A DNA stretch of 64,000 nt. It comes from Planctomycetota bacterium (lineage in GTDB: Bacteria > Planctomycetota > UBA1135 > GCA-002686595). Position 1 is the stretch's first letter. Each line of letters starts with the position of its first letter. The DNA lies in the NCBI GenBank assembly GCA_020638875.1, contig JACKHS010000006.1, forward strand, positions 1 to 64,000, given 5' to 3'. The translations under genes were made by a program, and so were the position numbers. This document shows, piece by piece, positions 42,112 through 50,728 of the stretch. Below the pieces are notes generated by a model that was given only the letters and a program-made list of their open reading frames with translations, searched no databases and was not told the DNA's origin.

Positions 42112-43751
42112 GGCGCGCGCTGCCCTGGCTCCTCGCGTGCGGCGCGGCGTCGTGCGCGCCCGAGGCGGTCGCGCCGGTGGCGCGCCTGCACCTCGTCGAC
42201 GCGACGGCCGCGAGCGGCGTGGACCTCGTGCTCACGTCGGGCCGCCGGCCGGCGACGCAGATCCTCGAGGTGAAGGGCGGCGGGCTCGCGCTGTTCGACT
42301 GGGACGGCGACGGCGACCTCGACCTGTTCGCGCCCAACGGCGCGACGCTCGACGCGCCGGCGCACGGCCCCGGTGCGCGGCTGTTCGAGAACCTGGGCGG
42401 GCTGCGCTTCCGCGACGCGACGACCGACGCCGCGCTCGACCTGCACCGCTGGGGCTACGGCTGCGCCGTGGGAGACGTCGACGGCGACGGCGACGAGGAC
42501 GTGTTCGTCGCCTGCTACGGCCGCGACGCGCTGCTGCGCAACGACGGCGGGAGGCTCGTCGACGTGACGACGAGCGCGGGCCTCGACGGCGAGGCCTGGA
42601 GCAGCGCGGCGGCCTTCGGCGACGTGGACCGCGACGGCGACCTCGACCTGTACGTCGCGCGCTTCGTGCGCTTCGACGCCGCTGCGCCGCCGCCCTCGAT
42701 GACCTTCCTGGGCGCGGAGGTCTTCGCCGGACCGATGGGCCTCGCGGCCGAGCGCGACTCGCTCTACCTCAACCGCGGCGACGGCACGTTCGAGGACGCG
42801 AGCGCAGCGCTCGGGATCGACGCGGTCGCGCCCGCGTACGGCCTGGGCGTCGCGATCCTCGACTTCGACGGCGACGGCTGGCCGGAGGTCTTCGTCGGCA
42901 ACGACTCGGGCCGCAACTTCCTGTTCCACCGCGCGGGTCCCGGGCCGTTCGAGGACCGCGGCGTCGCGAGCGGCATCGCGACCAACCAGGACGGCGGCGA
43001 GCAGGCGACGATGGGCATCGCGATCGGCGACGTCGACGGCGACGGCCGCGCCGACGTGTTCACGTCGAACTTCATGGACGACACGAACACGCTGCACGTG
43101 AACCTCGGGCGGCTGCTGTTCGAGGACCGCGGCGTGAGCTACGGGCTGGGCGTCGAGTCGCGCAGCTACCTCGGCTGGGCGGCGCACTTCGCCGACCTCG
43201 ACCTCGACGGCGACGAGGACCTCGTGGTGTTCAACGGGCACGTCTACCCGCCCGAGATCACCGAGCCGCGCGGCTGGCGCCACCTGCAGGAGCCGCTGTG
43301 CTACGAGCGCGACGGCACACGCTTCCGGCGCGTAACCGCGGAGAGCGGCGGCGCCTGGCTCGCCGAGGCGCACTGCGACCGCAGCGCGGTGTGCGGCGAC
43401 CTGGACCGCGACGGCGACCTCGACCTGGTCGTCGCGGAGCTGGGCGGGCCGCTGCGCGTGCTGGAGAACGACGGCGCGCGCGGCGCGTGGCTCGAGGTCG
43501 CGCTCGACGACCCCGGGCACGCCAACCGCCGCGGCCTCGGCGCGCGCGTGCAGCTCGACGCCGGCGGGCGGCGCCAGGTGCGCTGGCTGACCGGCGGCTG
43601 CGGCTACCAGTCGGCCAACCCGCCCGAGGCGCACTTCGGGCTCGGCGACGTCGCGGGTCCCGTCGCGCTCGAGGTCACCTGGCCCGACGGTGCGGTGCAG
43701 CGCGTCGCCGACGTCGCGCCGAACCGGCGCGTGAGGATCACGCGCGAGTGA
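42108..43751 (+). CDS. FG-GAP/VCBS propeller with ASPIC/UnbV C-terminus
   Basis: 547 residues from ATG 42108, coupled to the TPR gene (ATGA overlap). Signal peptide ALPWLLACGAASC may be a lipoprotein signal. Multiple calcium-loop repeats: FDWDGDGDLDLFAPNGA, VGDVDGDGDEDVFVACYG, FGDVDRDGDLDLYVARF, LDFDGDGWPEVFVGND and DLDLDGDEDLVVFNG. The C-terminus is the ASPIC/UnbV domain (RRGLGARVQLDAGGRRQVRW; ALEVTWPDGAVQRV). Probably an extracytoplasmic binding protein. Confidence 0.9.
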   Translation: MRRALPWLLACGAASCAPEAVAPVARLHLVDATAASGVDLVLTSGRRPATQILEVKGGGLALFDWDGDGDLDLFAPNGATLDAPAHGPGARLFENLGGLRFRDATTDAALDLHRWGYGCAVGDVDGDGDEDVFVACYGRDALLRNDGGRLVDVTTSAGLDGEAWSSAAAFGDVDRDGDLDLYVARFVRFDAAAPPPSMTFLGAEVFAGPMGLAAERDSLYLNRGDGTFEDASAALGIDAVAPAYGLGVAILDFDGDGWPEVFVGNDSGRNFLFHRAGPGPFEDRGVASGIATNQDGGEQATMGIAIGDVDGDGRADVFTSNFMDDTNTLHVNLGRLLFEDRGVSYGLGVESRSYLGWAAHFADLDLDGDEDLVVFNGHVYPPEITEPRGWRHLQEPLCYERDGTRFRRVTAESGGAWLAEAHCDRSAVCGDLDRDGDLDLVVAELGGPLRVLENDGARGAWLEVALDDPGHANRRGLGARVQLDAGGRRQVRWLTGGCGYQSANPPEAHFGLGDVAGPVALEVTWPDGAVQRVADVAPNRRVRITRE

Positions 43752-43787
43752 GCGCGCCGAGCTCGCGCGCGCCGCGCGGTCGAGCTC

Positions 43788-45209
43788 CTAGAAGTCGCCC
43801 GCGAGCTCCGCGCGGAACGCGTCGCTGCAGTGCGGACAGATGCCGTGCGTGACCTGGAACTCGTCCTCCGGCGGCAGGAGCTCGGCGGCGGGCAACCACC
43901 GCCCCTCGCTCGACAGCACGCGACTGCACCAGCTGCAGGCCTTGAGCGTGCCGTCGGCGTCGAGCACCAGCTCGCGCGCGGGGTGGCCGGCGCGCCACAG
44001 GGCGACGATGCGCGCGCCGAGCTCGTCGCGTCGCGTCGCGAGCCGCGCGCGGTGCTTCTCGAGCAGCTCGAGGTCGTCCTTGCGCACCTCGTCGAGCTCG
44101 GGCAACTCCTGCGCCGAGCGGTTGAGCGTCAGGAGCAGGCGCAGCATGCCGTCGGCGGCCAGCTCGTACGCGCGGTGCGAGTCCTGCGGCGAGTCGAGCT
44201 CGTCGGCGAAGATCGCGCCGAGCTCGACCGCGAACTGCACGAGGTTCGCGCCCGTGTGGAAGCGATCGACGAAGTCGAGCCACGCGCGCGCGGCCGCCAG
44301 CGCCGCGCCGCGGTCGCCGAGCTCGATCGCGTGCCGCAGTCGCATGGGCAGGAGCTCGTTCAACCACGCGTCGGTCCAGTGCTCGCCGACGGGGTGGCTC
44401 TCCGGCACCGCCTCGAGCTGCGCCATCAGCTCGGCGCGGCGCTCGGGGTAGATCTCGTACTCGAGCCGGATGCGCGTGCACACGGCGCCGGCCTCGACCG
44501 GCGCGAAGTTGGGCCCCAACTCGGCGAAGGTCGACATGAAGGCCTCGTGCTGCTCGAGCGCGCGGCGGAAGTCGCCGCTCACGAAGTGCAGCCACGCGCG
44601 CCCGCCGGTCAGCGCATGGAGCGCCGACGTGCGCGAGCGCGAGTCGTCCAGGCGCTCGAGGACGGACGCGGCGACGTCGAACACCGCGGCGGCGCGCTCG
44701 TACTCGCCGATGCCGGTGAACACGCGCCCGAGGCGCGCGCCGCCGTGCGCGATCGAGTACGGGAAGTCGCCTTCGATCGCGCGCTCGAGCGCGACGCGCC
44801 CGAGCACCAAGCTCTCGAAGACGTTGCCCTGGTAGCTGTGCACCATGGCCAGGTTCTCGACGCAGCCGCCCCACAGCTCGTCGCGCACGTCGCGCCCGGC
44901 ATCGACCGCGCGCCGCCAGAGCTGCTTGGCGTCGCGGATGTGTCCGCCGTACCAGGCGCTCGTCGCGCGCAGGTGGAGCGCCCAGCGCTGCTCGAGACCG
45001 CGGCCGGTCTCGCTGACCAGCTCGATCAGCTCGTCGAAGGTGCCGTCCAGCGTGCGCCGGATCTGCTGGAAGATCCACACGCTGCGCTCCGGGTCCGCGG
45101 CCAGCTCGGCCGCCGGGCAGCCGGCGTAGAGGCGCAACGCGGCGGCGGCGTCTTCCGCTCGCAAGGCGTCGGCTTCGCTCAGGGGGGTAGGCGGCTCGAC
45201 CAGGCTCAT
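43788..45209 (-). CDS. TPR protein with C-terminal Cys-pair (zinc-ribbon-like) domain
   Basis: 473 residues from ATG 45209; further upstream the frame is open but Arg/Pro-rich. The first 350 residues are tandem helical repeats, TPR-like (AFMSTFAELGPNFAPVEAGA; LMAQLEAVPESHPVGEHW). The C-terminal 75 residues start with a LRATRRDELGARIVALWRAG-type coiled segment, then ACSWCSRVLSSEGRWLPAAE and VTHGICPHCSD: two CxxC pairs as in zinc ribbons found at the ends of GAF/PAS signalling proteins. Paralogue of the next gene. Cytoplasmic; function unknown. Confidence 0.8.
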   Translation of the reverse strand: MSLVEPPTPLSEADALRAEDAAAALRLYAGCPAAELAADPERSVWIFQQIRRTLDGTFDELIELVSETGRGLEQRWALHLRATSAWYGGHIRDAKQLWRRAVDAGRDVRDELWGGCVENLAMVHSYQGNVFESLVLGRVALERAIEGDFPYSIAHGGARLGRVFTGIGEYERAAAVFDVAASVLERLDDSRSRTSALHALTGGRAWLHFVSGDFRRALEQHEAFMSTFAELGPNFAPVEAGAVCTRIRLEYEIYPERRAELMAQLEAVPESHPVGEHWTDAWLNELLPMRLRHAIELGDRGAALAAARAWLDFVDRFHTGANLVQFAVELGAIFADELDSPQDSHRAYELAADGMLRLLLTLNRSAQELPELDEVRKDDLELLEKHRARLATRRDELGARIVALWRAGHPARELVLDADGTLKACSWCSRVLSSEGRWLPAAELLPPEDEFQVTHGICPHCSDAFRAELAGDF

Positions 45210-45355
45210 GCACGCCGCGCGAGGGCGGCCCCTGCGCTTCGGCGGGGCCCGCGGCCGACGTGGTGTAGCCCGCCGGGGGAAGCGCGCGCAAGGGGCAAGG
45301 CTCCCGAGGTCGCGAGAAGCCGCCGGGAGGCCCCCCGAGCGCGGGGGCGCGCGCG

Positions 45356-46753
45356 TCAGTCGAACAGTCGCGGCCGGCACGCCTCGCACAGCGCGTGCGT
45401 GACCTCGACGTCGGTCGACTCGGGCACGAAGTCCGCGACGGGGATCCACTCGCCTTCGCGAGTGCGCACCTGACGACACCACGCACACAGGCAGAGCAGG
45501 TCGTCGACGACCAGGAGCTCGAAGGCCGGGTGGCCGGGGCGCCAGAGCTCGGCGATGGTGCGCAGGATCTCGCCCTGCTCGCGCTGCAGGCGGCGCTGGT
45601 GCGCGGCGAGCAGGGCCCAGTCGTCCTCGGTCGCGTCGGCGAGCTCGGGCAGATCGCGCCGCAGCGCGGACGCGCCCGTGAGCTGACGCAGCACGTGCGT
45701 CGCGGCGACGTCGAAGGCGCGCCGCGCGAGCTCGTCCAGGCCCAGCGGACCGAGGCGCCGGCCGAGCTCGACCAGCTCGCGCACGAGCGAGCTGCCCCGC
45801 TGACAGCTCTCGGCAGTGTCGAGGCACTCGCGCGCGAGCGGCTCGAGCTCGGCGCGCGTCGCGCCGGCGTGCAGCGCGACGCCCATGCGGATGCGCGCGA
45901 CGTCGCAGCGCCACTCACGCTCCCACTGCTCCGCGAGGTGCAAGCGCTCGGGCAGGCGCTCGAGCTCGGCGAGCACCTCCGGGCCGCGCTCGGGCTCGAG
46001 CTCGAACGTCGCGCGCAGGCGCAGCGCGTGCGCGTTGGCGAGCGTGGCGTGCTGCTGCTCGGGCAGCTCGCCCAGGAGCTCCAGGCGGCGCTCCTGCGAC
46101 GCGCGCAGCGTCGCCCAGTCGCCCAGCGTCAAGCTCACGCGCGCGCGCGAGGCGTACACGACCGACTCGACGAAGTCGCGGTCGCGCCCCGGCTCGAGCG
46201 CGTGCCAGAGCCGCTCGCCGCGCTCGAGCTCGGCCGCGGCCGCGCGCCCGTCGCCGAGCTGCGCCAGCATCTGCGCGCGGCGCAGGCAGGCGAACACGTG
46301 CGACACCGGGTTGCCCAGCGACTGCGCGAGCCGCGCGGCGACGCCGAAGAGCACCAGCGCCTCGAAGTGCTCGCCGCGGTGCGCCAAGCACAGCGCGAGG
46401 TTGTTGTGGGCCTGCACGCGCACGTCGTCGCCCGCGCCGCGCGAAGCGACCAGCGCGCGCCGCCACCAGCGCTCGGCCTCCTCCACCGCGCCGCGGTACC
46501 AGTGGACGATGCCGGCGCACTGCATGGCCTGGCGCGCGTGCGGCTCGTCGGCCTCGTCGGCCGCGCGCTCCAGCAGCGGCAGCGCCTCCTCGCGCGGGAT
46601 CGGCCGGAGCTGCACGAAGATCCAGCGCATGCGCGCGTCGTCATGGAGCACGTCGCGCGGGTCGGCCGCGAGGTAGGCGCACAACGCCGCCTCGGGGTCC
46701 GCCTCGCGGAGCCCGTCGATTCGGAGCAAGTCGTCGGCCGTGCCGCTGTGCAT
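45356..46753 (-). CDS. TPR protein with C-terminal Cys-pair domain (tandem paralogue)
   Basis: 465 residues. TPR-like helical repeats span most of it (MQCAGIVHWYRGAVEEAERW; CLRRAQMLAQLGDGRAAAA). The end matches its downstream neighbour: a Leu-rich helix, ELWRPGHPAFELLVVDDLL, then CLCAWCRQVRTREGEWIPV and VEVTHALCEACRPRLFD. The two genes lie head-to-tail and are probably a tandem duplication, although their TPR parts have diverged widely. A TATCCT hexamer (46,794-46,789, minus strand) lies 35 bases upstream of its ATG. Confidence 0.8.
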   Translation of the reverse strand: MHSGTADDLLRIDGLREADPEAALCAYLAADPRDVLHDDARMRWIFVQLRPIPREEALPLLERAADEADEPHARQAMQCAGIVHWYRGAVEEAERWWRRALVASRGAGDDVRVQAHNNLALCLAHRGEHFEALVLFGVAARLAQSLGNPVSHVFACLRRAQMLAQLGDGRAAAAELERGERLWHALEPGRDRDFVESVVYASRARVSLTLGDWATLRASQERRLELLGELPEQQHATLANAHALRLRATFELEPERGPEVLAELERLPERLHLAEQWEREWRCDVARIRMGVALHAGATRAELEPLARECLDTAESCQRGSSLVRELVELGRRLGPLGLDELARRAFDVAATHVLRQLTGASALRRDLPELADATEDDWALLAAHQRRLQREQGEILRTIAELWRPGHPAFELLVVDDLLCLCAWCRQVRTREGEWIPVADFVPESTDVEVTHALCEACRPRLFD

Positions 46754-46788
46754 CGCTGGTGCGCGCGCCTCGGAACGCGAGCGCGCGC

Positions 46789-46794
46789 AGGATA
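46789..46794 (-). promoter_or_regulatory. -10-like TATCCT upstream of 46,753 gene
   Basis: AGGATA on the + strand is TATCCT on the minus strand, 35 bases before the ATG. Same spacing as several other family members. Confidence 0.45.
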
Positions 46795-46858
46795 CGCGAC
46801 GCGACGCCGCGCGAAAGCGCGCACCGCGCGAGTCGTCGCTTCGCTCCTGCCGGCGAGG

Positions 46859-46864
46859 TAGCCT
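46859..46864 (+). promoter_or_regulatory. -10-like TAGCCT upstream of xylA
   Basis: GGTAGCCT 29 bases before ATG 46894. Same word as before the 41,272 gene. Confidence 0.5.
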
Positions 46865-46893
46865 GGTCGCGACCTCAGCCCCGCGAGCCCGCG

Positions 46894-48072
46894 ATGCCCG
46901 ACGCCTACGACCCGACGCCTTCCGACCGCTTCTCCTTCGGCCTCTGGACGGTCGGCAACCCCGGCCGCGACCCCTTCGGCGGTCCGGTGCGCGCGGTGCA
47001 GGACCCGTGCCGCATCGTGCAGAAGCTCTCCGAGGTCGGCGCGTGGGGCGTGAACCTGCACGACGAGGACCTCGTGCCGTTCGGCGCGAGCGCGGCCGAG
47101 CGCGACCGCATCGTCGCCGACTTCAAGCGCGCGCTCGACGACCACGGCGTCGTGGTGCCGATGGCGACCACGAACCTGTTCTCGCAGCCGATCTTCAAGG
47201 ACGGCGCCTTCACCGCCAACGACCCGGCGGTGCGCGCGTTCGCGCTGCAGAAGACGATGACCGCGATCGAGCTGGGCGTCGAGCTGGGCGCGTCGACCTA
47301 CGTCTTCTGGGGCGGCCGCGAGGGCACCGAGGCCGACGCGTGCCGCGACCCGCAGGAGGCGCTCAAGCGCTTCCGCCACGCGATCGACTACCTGACCGAG
47401 TTCTGCGAGGACAACGGCTACGACCTGCGCTTCGCGCTCGAGGCCAAGCCGAACGAGCCGCGCGGCGACATCTACCTGTCCACGACCGGCCACATGCTGG
47501 CGTTCATCGCGACGCTCGCGCGTCCCGAGCGCGTGGGCGTGAACCCCGAGGTCGCGCACGAGACGATGGCCGGGCTCTCGATGACGCACGCCGTCGCGCA
47601 GGCGATGGAGGCCGGCAAGCTGTTCCACATCGACCTCAACGGGCAGCGCATCGGCCGCTACGACCAGGACCTGCGCTTCGGCTCCGAGGACCTGAAGCAG
47701 GCCTTCCTGCTCGTGCGCCTGCTCGAAGGCACGGCGGGCAACGCGCCGTACACCGGCCCGCTGCACTTCGACGCGCACGCCTACCGCACCGAGGACGACG
47801 CGGGCGTGTGGGACTTCGCGCGCGGGTGCATGCGCACCTACAAGCTGCTCGCCGCGCGCGCGCAGGCCTTCGACGCCGACCCCGAGGTGCGCGCGATCAC
47901 GGCCGCGGTCACCGACGCACGGCTCGACCCGCTGCTCGACGCGCCCTATTCGCGCGAGGCCTGCGCGGCGCTGCGCGGCGCCTCGATCGACGCGGCCGCG
48001 GTCGCGACGCGCGGCCTGGGGTACGAGCGCCTCGATCAACTCCTCGTCGAGCACCTGATGGGCGCGCGATGA
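46894..48072 (+). CDS. xylA: Xylose isomerase
   Basis: A 392-residue enzyme converting D-xylose to D-xylulose with two divalent metal ions, at the usual length of the class I (actinobacterial) type. Motifs: WGVNLHDEDLVPFG (active His and Asp), EAKPNEPRGDI (metal Glu and the catalytic Lys), VGVNPEVAHETMAG (metal Glu/His), and FHIDLNGQRIGRYDQDLRFG (metal Asps). It overlaps xylB by 4 bases (ATGA). Cytoplasmic. Confidence 0.97.
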   Translation: MPDAYDPTPSDRFSFGLWTVGNPGRDPFGGPVRAVQDPCRIVQKLSEVGAWGVNLHDEDLVPFGASAAERDRIVADFKRALDDHGVVVPMATTNLFSQPIFKDGAFTANDPAVRAFALQKTMTAIELGVELGASTYVFWGGREGTEADACRDPQEALKRFRHAIDYLTEFCEDNGYDLRFALEAKPNEPRGDIYLSTTGHMLAFIATLARPERVGVNPEVAHETMAGLSMTHAVAQAMEAGKLFHIDLNGQRIGRYDQDLRFGSEDLKQAFLLVRLLEGTAGNAPYTGPLHFDAHAYRTEDDAGVWDFARGCMRTYKLLAARAQAFDADPEVRAITAAVTDARLDPLLDAPYSREACAALRGASIDAAAVATRGLGYERLDQLLVEHLMGAR

Positions 48073-49553
48073 GCCTCGTCGTCGGGCTCGACGTCGGCAC
48101 GCAGGGCACCAAGGGCCTGGTGCTCGACGTCGCGCGCGGGGCGGTGCTCGCGCGCGCGAGCGCGAGCTACGGGCTGATCGAGGGGCTCCCCGCGGGCGCG
48201 GCCGAGCAGGACCCGCGCACCTGGCGCGACGCGGTGCGCGCGGTGCTCGGCGAGCTCGGGCGCGGCGTCGACCTCACGCGCGTCGCGGCCCTCGGCGTCT
48301 CGGGCCAGCAGCACGGCTGCGTGCTGCTCGACGAGGCGGGCGAGCCGGTGCGCGCGGCGAAGCTGTGGTGTGACACGGCCACGGCCGACGAAGCGGCCGA
48401 GCTCTCGGCGCGCCTCGGTCGCAACGTCGCGACGGGCTTCACCGCGTCGAAGGTGATCTGGACGCAGCGCCACGAGCCCGCGGCGTGGGCGCGCACGGCG
48501 CGCGTGCTGCTGCCGCACGACTACGTGAACCGCCTGCTCACCGGCGTCGACGCGATGGAGTCCGGCGACGCGTCGGGCACCGGTTGGTTCGACGTGCGCG
48601 CGCGGCGCTTCGACGACGAGGCCGTCGCCGCCATCGACGCGCTCGGCGGCGCGGGCGGGCTCGCCGAGCGGCTGCCGGCGCTCGCCGACCCGACGGCGCC
48701 CTTCGCGCCGCTGGGGCGCGTGAGCGCGGACGCGAGTCGCGAGCTCGGCCTGCCCGAAGGCGCGCTCGTCTCCAGCGGCGGCGGCGACAACATGATGAGC
48801 GCGCTCGGCAGCGGCGCGACGCGCGCGGGCCGCCTCGTCGTGAGCCTGGGCACCTCGGGCACGGCCTTCGCGCACGCGGACGCGCCCGTCGTCGACCCCG
48901 CGGACCTCGTCGCGTCGTTCTGCTCGTCGCACGGCGCGTGGTTGCCCTTGCTCTGCGTGATGAACCTCACGGGCGTGACCGAGGAGGTGCGCGCGGGCTT
49001 CGGCCGGAGCCACGCCGAGCTCACCGCGGCCGCGCGCGACGTCCCGGCCGGCTGCGAGGGGCTGCTGTGGCTGCCCTACCTCGCCGGCGAGCGCGTGCCC
49101 GACCTCCCGCGCGCGCGCGGCGCGCTCGTGGGCATGCGCGCCGGCCACCTGCGGCCCGGCGTCCTCTACCGCGCGGCGCTCGAGGGCACGAGCCTCAACC
49201 TCGCGTGGGGTGTCGAGCGCCTGCGCGCGCTGGGCGTGGCGGCGGACGAGGTGCGCCTCGTCGGCGGCGCGGCGAAGAACGCGCTGTGGCGCGAGGTCCT
49301 CGCCGACTGCCTCGGCGCGCCGGTCACGCCGCTCGGCGAAGCCGAGTCCGCCGCGCTCGGCGCCGCGCTGCAAGCGCTCGCGTGCACGCGGCACGTCGCC
49401 GGCGAGCCGGTCGACCTCGAGGCGCAGGCGGCGCCGTTCCTCGAGCGCGGGCCGACCGTCGCGCCGACGGACGAGGGCGCGGCCGTCTACGCCGAGCTCG
49501 GCGCGCGCTTCCGCGACGCCGTCGAGCGCGGCGTGCGCGTCGACGAGGTGTGA
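48069..49553 (+). CDS. xylB: Xylulokinase
   Basis: 494 residues; FGGY-family kinase phosphorylating D-xylulose with ATP. It has GLDVGTQGTKGLVLD at the start, SGQQHGCVLLD, the family motif GGGDNMMSALGSG with VVSLGTSGTAFA, and RLVGGAAKNALWREVLAD near the end. With xylA it forms a two-step pathway to xylulose-5-phosphate for the pentose phosphate pathway. No xylose transporter or regulator adjoins the pair in view. ATG 48069. Confidence 0.96.
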   Translation: MSLVVGLDVGTQGTKGLVLDVARGAVLARASASYGLIEGLPAGAAEQDPRTWRDAVRAVLGELGRGVDLTRVAALGVSGQQHGCVLLDEAGEPVRAAKLWCDTATADEAAELSARLGRNVATGFTASKVIWTQRHEPAAWARTARVLLPHDYVNRLLTGVDAMESGDASGTGWFDVRARRFDDEAVAAIDALGGAGGLAERLPALADPTAPFAPLGRVSADASRELGLPEGALVSSGGGDNMMSALGSGATRAGRLVVSLGTSGTAFAHADAPVVDPADLVASFCSSHGAWLPLLCVMNLTGVTEEVRAGFGRSHAELTAAARDVPAGCEGLLWLPYLAGERVPDLPRARGALVGMRAGHLRPGVLYRAALEGTSLNLAWGVERLRALGVAADEVRLVGGAAKNALWREVLADCLGAPVTPLGEAESAALGAALQALACTRHVAGEPVDLEAQAAPFLERGPTVAPTDEGAAVYAELGARFRDAVERGVRVDEV

Positions 49554-49570
49554 GGCGCGCGGCGGGGTGG

Positions 49571-49576
49571 TAGGCT
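49571..49576 (+). promoter_or_regulatory. -10-like TAGGCT directly before NHL gene (leaderless geometry)
   Basis: GGTAGGCT ends 7 bases before ATG 49584, the same distance as at 41,272. Confidence 0.6.
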
Positions 49577-49583
49577 CCGCCGC

Positions 49584-50615
49584 ATGAAGACGCCCCTCGC
49601 CGCCCTCCTGCTGCTCGCCGCGCCGCTGTCCGCCCACGATGGGCTGCACCCCGCGCCGCAGGACGGGACGCCGGCGGCGAGCGCGCCGCGCGCGCCGGCC
49701 GAGCCGGTCGAGGTCGGCCGCGGGCCGGCGCGCTTCGTCACCGTGCCCGGCTGGTGCGAGGTGCCCGAGGGCGAGTACTACGGCTCGACGCACGGCGGCA
49801 TCGCCGTCGCGAAGGACGGCAGCGTGTTCCTCACGCGTGAGGCGCCGCAGCACTCGATCACGGTGCACGACCCGGCGGGCAAGCTGCTGCGCAGCATCGA
49901 CGGCTACCCGTCGATCCACGACCTCAAGATCGTCGACGAGGGCGAGCGCGAGGTGCTCTACGCCGCGCACCTCGGCGGCCAGCGCGTCGTGAAGATGACG
50001 CTGAAGGGCGAGCTCCTGTGGGAGTTCCGCGCCGACCAACTGCCGGGCGGCGGCGAGTTCAAGGTCACCGCGGTGGCGGTCGGCCCGGACGGGCGCGTGT
50101 ACGCGTGCGACGGCTACAACTCGAGCCGCATCCACGTGCTCGACGCCGAGGGCAAGTACCTCACGAGCTTCGGCGAGCAGGGCAGCGAGCCCGGCCAACT
50201 GCAGACCTCGCACGGCATCGCCGTCGACCCGCGCGGCGACACGCCGACGCTGCTCGTCGCCGACCGCGAGAACCATCGCGTGCAGCGCTTCGACCTCGAC
50301 GGCAAGTTCCTGGAGGTGGTGGCGAAGGACCTGCGCCGGCCGTGCGCGTTCGGCTTCTGGGGCGAGTACGTCGCGATCGCCGAGCTGCGCGGTCGCGTGG
50401 TCGTGCTCGACGGGAAGAACGAGGTCGTCAGCGAGCTCGGTACGAACGACGACGAGACGCAGGCCGGGGTGCACGGGGTGCCGCCCGCCGCGTGGCGCGA
50501 GGGCGTCTTCACCGCGCCGCACGGTCTGGCCTACGACCGCGCCGGGAACCTGATCGTGATGGACTGGAACCAGACCGGCCGCATCACCTTCCTGCGGCGC
50601 CTGGCCGCGCGCTGA
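49584..50615 (+). CDS. Secreted NHL-repeat protein
   Basis: 343 residues; signal peptide TPLAALLLLAAPLSAHD. A six-bladed NHL propeller: blades such as HGGIAVAKDGSVFLT, VTAVAVGPDGRVYACDGYNS, HGIAVDPRGDTPTLLVADRE and HGLAYDRAGNLIVMDW. Repeats with N at blade ends (RENHRVQRFD) resemble peptidyl-alpha-hydroxyglycine alpha-amidating lyase-like proteins. Enzyme activity is not shown; it may only bind. It lies between xylB and the paralogous secreted proteins. Confidence 0.85.
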   Translation: MKTPLAALLLLAAPLSAHDGLHPAPQDGTPAASAPRAPAEPVEVGRGPARFVTVPGWCEVPEGEYYGSTHGGIAVAKDGSVFLTREAPQHSITVHDPAGKLLRSIDGYPSIHDLKIVDEGEREVLYAAHLGGQRVVKMTLKGELLWEFRADQLPGGGEFKVTAVAVGPDGRVYACDGYNSSRIHVLDAEGKYLTSFGEQGSEPGQLQTSHGIAVDPRGDTPTLLVADRENHRVQRFDLDGKFLEVVAKDLRRPCAFGFWGEYVAIAELRGRVVVLDGKNEVVSELGTNDDETQAGVHGVPPAAWREGVFTAPHGLAYDRAGNLIVMDWNQTGRITFLRRLAAR

Positions 50616-50685
50616 GGAGCCGCTCTCCCGAAGCGACGGGTGGAGCCGGCCCGGCCTCCGCGTCGCCGGATCGCCGGATCGGGGG

Positions 50686-50691
50686 TAGGCT
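50686..50691 (+). promoter_or_regulatory. -10-like TAGGCT upstream of 50,729 gene
   Basis: GGTAGGCT 37 bases before ATG 50729. Confidence 0.5.
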
Positions 50692-50728
50692 TCTCGATGC
50701 ACTGTCCCCACGACCCGATCCCACCACG

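Noticed and set aside
42075..43634. Minus-strand frame antisense to the UnbV gene
   Set aside because: Antisense of calcium-loop repeats gives Val/Arg-rich repeats; shadow of the real gene.
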